A DNA stretch of 44,984 bases, from positions 1 through 44,984 of the forward strand of contig NZ_JAGQEG010000045.1 of the NCBI RefSeq assembly GCF_018305005.1, in the 5' to 3' direction. The position numbers and the translations under genes are program-made. Below are positions 24,608-31,168 of this stretch, one piece after another (the stretch's first letter is position 1; each line of letters begins with the position of its first letter). The notes below the pieces were generated by a model, which had not been told where the DNA came from, did not search any database, and saw only the letters and a list, made by a program, of their open reading frames with translations. The stretch comes from Collimonas silvisoli. Lineage in GTDB: Bacteria > Pseudomonadota > Gammaproteobacteria > Burkholderiales > Burkholderiaceae_D.

Positions 24608-25180
24608 TTAGCGATGTGGCGGGAGCGGCACAAAAGACAGCAGGATCTTGATCGCATAGACCACGATCAGAGAGCCGGTCAGGTCGCCGATGGACATCAC
24701 GATCAGGCCCGACCAGAAATGATAGGAGACGCCGCGCAGCACAAACCACAGCAGCTGCAGCAGCGGATTGGCGAGGCCGTACAACAAGATGCAAGCCAGC
24801 AGGCGGGTGGTGGTCAGATTGCTGAGCGAGCGTTGCAGGCGCATCTCTTGCAATGTGAATCTATAGGCGAGATAGGGCGCCAGCGCCGAGATGATGCTAT
24901 AGCCGACGGTGGTGACCGGATCGCCGGGAAAGATGGCGTAGATGCTGGAAGTCAGCAGTGAAGCCAGCAGGATGCCGAGCACGCCCGCTTCGGCAAACAG
25001 CAAGGTGCAGATAAGCCGTATCCCGGCCGGCAGATAAATCCAGGCAATCCCCTGCGTAAATTCAATGTGCTTGAAGAGCCAGTCGTTAACCATGTACACC
25101 AGCATGTAGACCGCCACCGTGATGGTGACGGTCAGCAGGTTGAGGCGCAGTTTCGCGGCGGTGGACGAGGGAATGGTCAT
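24608..25180 (-). CDS. Conserved inner-membrane protein, MASE1-like
   Basis: A 190-residue polytopic membrane protein with about five or six spans (around 14-35, 44-85, 88-110, 127-150 and 153-183). The segment GIAWIYLPAGIRLI resembles the W-x-P-x-G signature of MASE1 sensory membrane domains, but no kinase, GGDEF or other output domain is attached. It may be a free-standing sensor or channel-like protein. It is on the same strand as the TonB operon, 110 bp upstream of exbD, and might be transcribed with it. No known family is assigned with certainty. Confidence 0.7.
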   Translation of the reverse strand: MTIPSSTAAKLRLNLLTVTITVAVYMLVYMVNDWLFKHIEFTQGIAWIYLPAGIRLICTLLFAEAGVLGILLASLLTSSIYAIFPGDPVTTVGYSIISALAPYLAYRFTLQEMRLQRSLSNLTTTRLLACILLYGLANPLLQLLWFVLRGVSYHFWSGLIVMSIGDLTGSLIVVYAIKILLSFVPLPPHR

Positions 25181-25348
25181 GGCGCGGGTATCTTACCTAA
25201 TTACTTATCCAATTACTTGCCGAATCGCCGAAGCATCTGCGCGAACGCCTGAAGATACTTGCGATTAGCCTGAAATGGCGGGTATGATCGATACAGATTT
25301 AACAGCGTTAGCAGAGTGTTTCGGCAGCCGCTTACAATAAATACAGCC

Positions 25349-25711
25349 ATGGACAAAAATAACCGACCTGCAGATATATACGTGCGCTTTTTGCAACTGG
25401 CAAATGCGCTGCGCGGCTTGCCGTCGTTGCCGTCGCTAGACCCTTTGGAAGATCGCATCCTGGCCTTCGTCGCGCGCGCCGGGCAAGCCAAGGAGCGCCT
25501 GTCGGTGCGCGACATGATGGCGCAAAGCGAACTCGGATCGCCGGCCATGCTGCATGCGCGGCTGAAATCGATGCGGGAAAAGGGCTGGATCGTGCTGACG
25601 GATACCGACGATACGCGCCGCAAGCAGGTGGAATTGAGCCAGGCGGCGTGGCTGCATTTCGATAAGCTGTCGAAGTGCTTGCTGCAGGCAACGCGGGACG
25701 CCGGCAAATAG
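25349..25711 (+). CDS. Small winged-helix (MarR-like) DNA-binding protein
   Basis: A 120-residue soluble protein. Its middle, LSVRDMMAQSELGSPAMLHARLKSM followed by EKGWI (given in two parts: LSVRDMMAQSELGSPAML and HARLKSMREKGWI), is a helix-turn-helix with a wing (VLTDTDDTRRKQVELSQ), as in MarR-type regulators, and the last part is helical as in a dimerisation arm. No ligand pocket or cysteine sensor is evident. ATG 25349 has no Shine-Dalgarno sequence; TACAAT at 25333-25338 would give a leader of only a few bases. It diverges from the membrane protein gene and precedes the phosphoesterase-peroxidase pair, either of which it may regulate. Confidence 0.72.
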   Translation: MDKNNRPADIYVRFLQLANALRGLPSLPSLDPLEDRILAFVARAGQAKERLSVRDMMAQSELGSPAMLHARLKSMREKGWIVLTDTDDTRRKQVELSQAAWLHFDKLSKCLLQATRDAGK

Positions 25712-25748
25712 CTGATCCTGGGGGAACCGCGACACAATGTGCTTTCAG

Positions 25749-25775
25749 AAAATACGCTCACGGCGTATTTTTTTT
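25749..25775 (+). terminator. Rho-independent terminator after the winged-helix gene
   Basis: AAAATACGC (25749-25757), loop TCACG, and GCGTATTTT (25763-25771) form a perfect 9-bp stem followed by more T up to 25775. It ends the transcript of the small regulator and isolates it from the phosphoesterase gene at 25875. Confidence 0.9.
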
Positions 25776-25874
25776 GTCCGTCCGCTGTAACAAACTGATG
25801 TAACAAGCAGGTCATATTTATTTCTTATAATTTTTGACTATTCAACATCAATATTCCAGACCCGGGCGAGCTAC

Positions 25875-27317
25875 ATGGGCGCGACAAAGCAACTGCGGCA
25901 CAACACAGTTTCACCGGCGCTCGCACTGGCATCAGCGTTGGGCATGAGCCTGCTGGTCGCTGCCTGCGGCGGCAGCGACAGCAACCGCAGTGTCGACGCC
26001 GGCGTGAAGGCGGCCTGGGTGGTCGTCGGCAGCAACAACCAGGCCACCGTCAGGGTCATCACCAGCGACGCCAGTTGTCCGGAAATCCTCGACGGCGCTG
26101 ACTATATGGCGATGACTTTGCGCGCCGCAACGGCAACCGCGGCGCAGCGCCCGACCGCCAGCGCAGCCGCCGACTCCAAGCCTTCCGCCTTCCCGGTCAC
26201 CGCCTGTGAATACAAGGTGCCTGCCGATAGCAGCGGTATCTCGGTCGGCTCCCGCTCTTTGCCGTTGCCCAAGAAAGCGCCGCAGCGCGTAGTGGTGCTG
26301 GCCGATACAGGTTGCCGCTTGAAGAAGGCCGATAACGCCTGGCAAGCCTGCGCCGACGGCGACGCCTGGCCGTTTCCCGAGATCGCCAGCACCGCTGCCG
26401 CCATGCAGCCGGATCTGGTAGTGCACATAGGCGATTATCACTATCGCGAAAACGCCTGCCCCGCAGATATCGGCGGTTGTAAAGACAGCCCTTGGGGTTA
26501 TGGCTGGGATGCCTGGCAAGCCGATTTGTTCCAGCCCGCTGCACCCCTGATGGCCGCTGCGCCCTGGGTCATGGTGCGCGGCAATCACGAGGAATGCGCC
26601 CGCGCCGGCCAGGGCTGGTTCCGCTTCCTGGATACGCAGCCGTTCGACGCCAAGCGCTCTTGCGACGATCCGGCCAACGACGGCTTGGGCAATTTTTCCG
26701 ATCCATATGCGGTGGCAGTCGGCGCCGATACGCAAGTGATTGTGTTTGACTCGTCGAAAGCGGGCCGGGCTGCGTTGCCGATCAGCGATCCGCAATTCAT
26801 CAAATATCAGGCGCAGTTCCAGACAGTCAACCGCTTGGCTGCGAAAGCCGGCGTCAACAGCATTTTCACCAACCACCATCCGATTCTCGGTTTTGCGCCA
26901 TTGGCCGGCGCTGCGCCGGCGCCGGGCAATGCTGCTCTGCTATCGGTGATGCAAAGCGTCAATCCCACTGCCTTCTACCCAGCCGGGGTGAAGACGGCGA
27001 TTCATGGCCACGTCCATGATTTCCAGGCCATTAATTTTTCATCCAATCATCCAGCCACTTTTGTTTCCGGCAACGGCGGCGATAATCTGGATGTGAATTT
27101 TGCCGATCCATTCCCCGCCAACACCAATCCCGCTCCCGGCGCCATCGTCGACAAGATTGCCCATACCAGCAGCTTCGGTTTCATGGTGATGGATCGTCAG
27201 AGCGATGGCACATGGGCATACAAAGCCTATACGCGTAAGGGACAGCTGCTCACCACTTGCCTGCAAAACGCCAACAACATCAGTTGCGACAAGACCGGTT
27301 ATCTGGCGCCAAATTGA
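25875..27317 (+). CDS. Lipoprotein metallophosphoesterase
   Basis: The 480-residue protein has a lipoprotein signal ending in LLVAAC with Cys31 as lipidation site, a variable N-terminal domain to about 130, and a calcineurin-like phosphoesterase domain. Metal-site motifs are visible: ADTGC near 144-148 (replacing the usual DxH), GDYHYRE at 186-192, GNHEE at 236-240, NHHPI and GHVHDF. Metal-dependent hydrolysis of a phosphomonoester or phosphodiester in the periplasm is expected; the substrate is unknown. There are many Cys residues (possible disulfides). Its TGA shares its last A with the ATG of the cytochrome c peroxidase gene. ATG 25875 lacks a good ribosome site (GGGCGAG only). Confidence 0.85.
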   Translation: MGATKQLRHNTVSPALALASALGMSLLVAACGGSDSNRSVDAGVKAAWVVVGSNNQATVRVITSDASCPEILDGADYMAMTLRAATATAAQRPTASAAADSKPSAFPVTACEYKVPADSSGISVGSRSLPLPKKAPQRVVVLADTGCRLKKADNAWQACADGDAWPFPEIASTAAAMQPDLVVHIGDYHYRENACPADIGGCKDSPWGYGWDAWQADLFQPAAPLMAAAPWVMVRGNHEECARAGQGWFRFLDTQPFDAKRSCDDPANDGLGNFSDPYAVAVGADTQVIVFDSSKAGRAALPISDPQFIKYQAQFQTVNRLAAKAGVNSIFTNHHPILGFAPLAGAAPAPGNAALLSVMQSVNPTAFYPAGVKTAIHGHVHDFQAINFSSNHPATFVSGNGGDNLDVNFADPFPANTNPAPGAIVDKIAHTSSFGFMVMDRQSDGTWAYKAYTRKGQLLTTCLQNANNISCDKTGYLAPN

Positions 27318-28549
27318 TGCCGCGCCTGTGGCTGGCACTGCTGCTGGCTTGCTGCTTGCCGTTCAAGCTGAATGCGGCGCCGCTCAATACGCCGCTGTTT
27401 CCGGAAATGCCGGCGCCCGCAGCCGCGCCGGCCGATCCTCCGGCCTTGGTGGCGCTCGGCCGCCAATTGTTTTTCGATACCCGGCTGTCGGAGCCGCGCG
27501 GCACCAGTTGCGCCAGCTGCCACGCTCCAGCGCAGGCTTTCTCCGGCAATCATGGATCACGCATCGGTGTCGCGCTCGGCAGCCGCCCGGCCAGTCTGGG
27601 TACCCGCAACACGCCGTCGGTCTTGTATCTGCGCTATACGCCGCCGCGTTTTTTTTACCAGGACGATGATGCGCTGGTGCCGATGCCATTCGGCGGTTTC
27701 TTTTGGGACGGCCGCGCCAATACCTTGGCTGAGCAAGCTCAGGGGCCTTTGTTTAATCCCCTGGAAATGAACAACCGCAATCCCGGCCAGCTGGCGCGCA
27801 AACTGCAGCAAGCGTATGCGTCCGAGATGCGAGCCCAGTTTGGCGCGGCCATTTTTCAGCGGCCGGCGCAAGCGACTCAAGCCGCCAGCCGTGCGCTGGA
27901 AGCCTTTTTACGCAGCGATGAAATGACGCCGTTCAGCTCCAGGTACGATGACTATATCCGCGGCAGGATTCAATTGAATGCGGCGGAAATGCGCGGTCTG
28001 CGCTTGTTTAAAGATCCGGACAAAGGCAATTGCGCGTCCTGCCATAAATTCAACGACAGCTCCAGCAATCCGGCGCGCTCGATGTTTACCGATTTTGGTT
28101 ACGATGCGGCAGCGATGCCGCGTAACCGCCGGATCGCAGAAAATCGCAATCCCAAATACTACGATCTCGGCTTATGCAAAACCGCAGCCCAGTTGCAATG
28201 GCCCGACAGCAGCCAATGGTGCGGTTATTTCAAAACGCCCAGCTTGCGCAATGTCGCCGTGCGCGAAAGTTACATGCATAACGGCGTATTCAGCACGCTG
28301 CGCGACGCCGTCGCGTTTTATGCGACACGCGCCACCAACCCAGGCGACTGGTACAAGAGCGGGATCAAGTTCGACGACCTGCCGCCAGCCTATCGGGAAA
28401 ACGTCAATATCAATTCGGTGCCCTACAATCGGCGCGAAGGAAGCACGCCGGCGTTAAGCGATAGCGATGTTGACGATCTGGTGGCTTTTCTGCAAACGCT
28501 GACGGATGCCGCGTATGTCAAACGGAAAATTGAATCCGGCAATAAATGA
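27317..28549 (+). CDS. Di-haem cytochrome c peroxidase / MauG family protein
   Basis: A 410-residue exported protein with signal peptide (LWLALLLACCLPFKLNAA) and two c-type haem motifs: CASCH at 65-69 and CASCH at about 239-243. Flanking sequences (LGRQLFFDTRLS, GFFWDGRANTL, FKTPSLRNVAVRESYMHNG, LVAFLQTLTD) are those of the bacterial cytochrome c peroxidase/MauG family. It either reduces hydrogen peroxide or oxidises a protein or small molecule in the periplasm. The start is the ATG at 27317, one base overlapping the phosphoesterase stop (TGATG), so translation is coupled. That coupling implies a shared task, whose nature is not known. Confidence 0.9.
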   Translation: MPRLWLALLLACCLPFKLNAAPLNTPLFPEMPAPAAAPADPPALVALGRQLFFDTRLSEPRGTSCASCHAPAQAFSGNHGSRIGVALGSRPASLGTRNTPSVLYLRYTPPRFFYQDDDALVPMPFGGFFWDGRANTLAEQAQGPLFNPLEMNNRNPGQLARKLQQAYASEMRAQFGAAIFQRPAQATQAASRALEAFLRSDEMTPFSSRYDDYIRGRIQLNAAEMRGLRLFKDPDKGNCASCHKFNDSSSNPARSMFTDFGYDAAAMPRNRRIAENRNPKYYDLGLCKTAAQLQWPDSSQWCGYFKTPSLRNVAVRESYMHNGVFSTLRDAVAFYATRATNPGDWYKSGIKFDDLPPAYRENVNINSVPYNRREGSTPALSDSDVDDLVAFLQTLTDAAYVKRKIESGNK

Positions 28550-28720
28550 CGAGGGGCCGGCCGCTGCAGCAGGTCGAGCCTGTTTAACCTGTTAGACAAG
28601 AAACAAAAATTCAGCCAAGACTTACAGGTTTGCATGCAAGCAGGAGGCAAAAGCTCAGCCATACTACGATCTTTCACTAAGCGAATACTTTCCGGGCTCA
28701 GGCCAGGGTATTTATTGGAA

Positions 28721-28750
28721 TGCTATGAAAGATGCTATTATTGGTGCTAT
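28721..28750. promoter_or_regulatory. Three TGCTAT hexamers on a 12-bp period upstream of the antitoxin gene
   Basis: TGCTAT occurs at 28721, 28733 and 28745, exactly 12 bp apart, ending 25 bp before the antitoxin ATG. Antitoxins of the Phd/RelB group usually repress their own promoter by binding repeated sites cooperatively, so these are candidate operators. The regular spacing is seen directly; binding is inferred. Confidence 0.55.
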
Positions 28751-28775
28751 TAACGATACTTTAAAAAGTATTTCT

Positions 28776-29024
28776 ATGGCCCACCTGATACTTGCTGAAA
28801 CGACCGCAAGCGTTTCCGAGCTTAAAAAAGACCCTATGGGAACCGTTGCTGCCGGTGAAGGATTTCCTGTGGCGATATTAAACCGGAACCAGCCGGCTTT
28901 TTATTGCGTGCCAGCAAAGGCCTATGAAGCCTTGATGAACAAGCTGGAAGACATGGAGCTGAACGCGATTGCTGACGCGCGCCAAGGGCAAGCTATCGTC
29001 AAGGTCAAGCTGGATGAGCTTTGA
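28776..29024 (+). CDS. stbD: Type II antitoxin, Phd/YefM (StbD-like)
   Basis: The 82-residue protein matches plasmid-stability StbD antitoxins as I know them: MAHLILAETTASVSELKKDP, then GFPVAILNRNQPAFYCVPA, and an acidic C-terminal tail that neutralises the toxin. The N-terminal half is the DNA-binding Phd fold. The frame is open upstream to ATG 28725, but those codons coincide with the TGCTAT repeats and are not like the family, so ATG 28776 is preferred. Its 3' end overlaps the toxin gene by 11 bases. Chromosomal copies may stabilise the region or act in stress. Confidence 0.9.
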   Translation: MAHLILAETTASVSELKKDPMGTVAAGEGFPVAILNRNQPAFYCVPAKAYEALMNKLEDMELNAIADARQGQAIVKVKLDEL

Positions 29025-29295
29025 ACTAGCTTTCCTTGAGGAAGCTTTGAAGGAATGGCGCAAGCTGGATCAGGGCATCCGCGAACAGTTCAAGAGGAAA
29101 TTGGCGGAACGATTGCTGAGCCCCCATCTGCCGTCCGCCCAGCTGTCAGGCTCCGGGTGTCGATATAAAATCAAACTGCGCCAAGCCGGCTACCGGCTAG
29201 TCTACGAAGTGCGCAACAAGCAGTTGATCGTGCTGGTTGTGGCCGTCGGCAAACGCGAGCGCAACGCCGTGTACAAGGTTGCAGAAAGACGTTAA
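29014..29295 (+). CDS. stbE: Type II toxin, RelE/ParE superfamily (StbE-like)
   Basis: The 93-residue protein has the RelE fold pattern: FELAFLEEALKEWRKLD, REQFKRKLAERL, CRYKIKLRQAGYRLVYEV and VVAVGKRERNAVY. It is very like StbE/RelE mRNA interferases, which cleave mRNA at the ribosome. The basic residues in the KIKLRQAGYRL strand and the C-terminal Tyr are retained, so the toxin should be active. ATG 29014 overlaps the antitoxin stop by 11 bases, the standard arrangement that couples synthesis of the two. Confidence 0.92.
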   Translation: MSFELAFLEEALKEWRKLDQGIREQFKRKLAERLLSPHLPSAQLSGSGCRYKIKLRQAGYRLVYEVRNKQLIVLVVAVGKRERNAVYKVAERR

Positions 29296-29341
29296 GTCAG
29301 CAGTCGTTCCTGAATCAGCTCAATTTCTCATTGATTTCTGC

Positions 29342-30973
29342 TCAATTTTTGCCAAGCATGCTCAGCGCTACCGCCTCCGCCACCCGGATGCCGTCAATCG
29401 CCGCCGACATGATGCCGCCCGCATAACCTGCGCCTTCTCCGGCCGGGAACAAACCACTCGTATTCAAACTTTGCAGGCTGTCGTCGTGGCGCTTGATGCG
29501 TACCGGCGATGAAGTGCGGGTCTCGACCCCGGTCAGCACGGCGTCGGCCATGGCGAAACCGCGGATCTGTTTGTCGAATACCGGCAAGGCTTCGCGGATG
29601 GCGGCAATTGCGTAGTCTGGCAATGCCGTACTGAGATCGCCCAGATGGACGCCGGGTTTGTAGGATGGAATCACGGAACCGAGCGCAGTCGACGGCCGGC
29701 CGGCGATAAAATCGCCTACCAGCTGGCCAGGTGCATCATAGGTGCCGCCGCCCAGTTCGAAGGCGCGCGATTCCCACTGGCGCTGGAAGTCGATACCAGC
29801 CAGCGGGTGGCCCGGATAGTCGTCTGGAGTGATGCCAACCACGATGCCGCTGTTGGCGTTGCGTTCGTTGCGCGAATACTGGCTCATGCCGTTGGTCACT
29901 ACCCGCCCCGGTTCCGAAGTGGCCGCCACCACGGTGCCGCCCGGGCACATGCAGAAACTGTAGACCGCGCGGCCACGAGCTTGACCAGATTCACAGTGAT
30001 GCACCAGCTTGTAATCGGCAGCGCCCAGTATCGGATTACCCGCGCTGGGACCGAAGCGGCAGCGGTCGATCAGGGATTGCGGATGTTCGATGCGGAAGCC
30101 GACGGAGAACGGTTTGGCTTCGATATACACGCCGCGGTCGTACAGCATCTGGAAAGTATCGCGGGCGCTGTGGCCGATTGCCAATACCACATGGTCGGTA
30201 ACGATGGTCTCGCCGCTGGCGAGCACTACCGCACGCACCTGGCCCTGGCCGTTTTCCATCTTGATGTCGATGTCTTCGACCTTTTGCTGGAAGCGGAACT
30301 CACCGCCCAGCGCCTCGATGCTGGCGCGCATCTGCTCCACCATCTTGACCAGCCGGAAGGTGCCGATATGCGGCTTGCTGACGTACATGATCTCGTCCGG
30401 CGCATCGGCCTTGACGAATTCGGTCAGCACCTTGCGGCCGTAATGCTTGGGGTCTTTGATCTGGGTCCACAGCTTGCCGTCGGAAAATGTGCCGGCGCCG
30501 CCTTCGCCGAACTGGACGTTGGATTCCGGCTGCAGTTCGCGTTTGCGCCACAGTCCCCAGGTATCCTTGGTGCGTTCGCGCACCGCCTTGCCGCGCTCCA
30601 GGATGATCGGATTGAAACCCATCTGCGCCAGGATCAGGCCGGCAAACAGGCCGCACGGCCCGGTGCCGATCACCACCGGCCGCACTTTCAGTCGGGCCGG
30701 CGCTTGCGCTACGAAACGGTAATTGGTGTCAGGCGTCGGCGCTACACTGCGATTGCCCTTCATGCGTTTGAGGACCGTATGCTCGTCCTTGAGATCGACA
30801 TCCACGGAGTAAGTCAGGATCACTGCGGCTTTTTTGCGGGCGTCGTAGCTGCGGCGGAAAATTGTGTAACCGAGCATTTCCTCAGCGGCGATTCCCAGCC
30901 GCCCCAGAATCGCGGCGTGCAGTGCGTCTTCAGGATGGTCGAGGGGGAGTTGTATTTCATTCAATCGCAACAT
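29342..30973 (-). CDS. FAD-dependent dehydrogenase, COG2509 type
   Basis: A 543-residue flavoprotein. After an N-terminal domain of about 100 residues (LNEIQLPLDHPEDALHAAIL, a ferredoxin-like region) comes a dinucleotide fold VIGTGPCGLFAGLILAQMGF and, further on, FGEGGAGTFSDGKL, VLAIGHSARDTFQML and the C-terminal GLFPAGEGAGYAGGIMSAA FAD-binding motif. I recognise this as the uncharacterised FAD-dependent dehydrogenase group COG2509. Substrate and partner are unknown. The CMCPGG motif gives two close cysteines that may be redox active. It is leftward, 195 bp after mnmC on the same strand, and does not seem coupled. Confidence 0.85.
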   Translation of the reverse strand: MLRLNEIQLPLDHPEDALHAAILGRLGIAAEEMLGYTIFRRSYDARKKAAVILTYSVDVDLKDEHTVLKRMKGNRSVAPTPDTNYRFVAQAPARLKVRPVVIGTGPCGLFAGLILAQMGFNPIILERGKAVRERTKDTWGLWRKRELQPESNVQFGEGGAGTFSDGKLWTQIKDPKHYGRKVLTEFVKADAPDEIMYVSKPHIGTFRLVKMVEQMRASIEALGGEFRFQQKVEDIDIKMENGQGQVRAVVLASGETIVTDHVVLAIGHSARDTFQMLYDRGVYIEAKPFSVGFRIEHPQSLIDRCRFGPSAGNPILGAADYKLVHHCESGQARGRAVYSFCMCPGGTVVAATSEPGRVVTNGMSQYSRNERNANSGIVVGITPDDYPGHPLAGIDFQRQWESRAFELGGGTYDAPGQLVGDFIAGRPSTALGSVIPSYKPGVHLGDLSTALPDYAIAAIREALPVFDKQIRGFAMADAVLTGVETRTSSPVRIKRHDDSLQSLNTSGLFPAGEGAGYAGGIMSAAIDGIRVAEAVALSMLGKN

Positions 30974-31168
30974 GGGTATTCCGGGAAGTCAGGTGGAGAC
31001 AGGATAATCGGTCGCCTTGCGGCGGCTCTTGAGCGCTGTCCCGCAATTATTTTGATAAAACGACAATGCCGCGCGGCAGGGCGTTATTTTACCTTAGGGC
31101 GACCGCAACGGCAGCGCAGCAGGCCATTTAGCTGCTTGCTAACCCTGCATCTTTTGATTAGCGCCGGC

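Noticed and set aside
25199-25218. AATTACTT direct repeat (12-bp period) upstream of the winged-helix gene as its operator
   Set aside because: Only two short AT-rich copies, far from the proposed -10, so no reliable regulatory claim can be made.
28586-28630. AACCTGT / ACAGGTT inverted repeat after the peroxidase gene as a terminator
   Set aside because: The loop is over 30 bases and there is no U-run, so it is a poor terminator candidate. The nearby TTGCATGCAA palindrome is too short to interpret.
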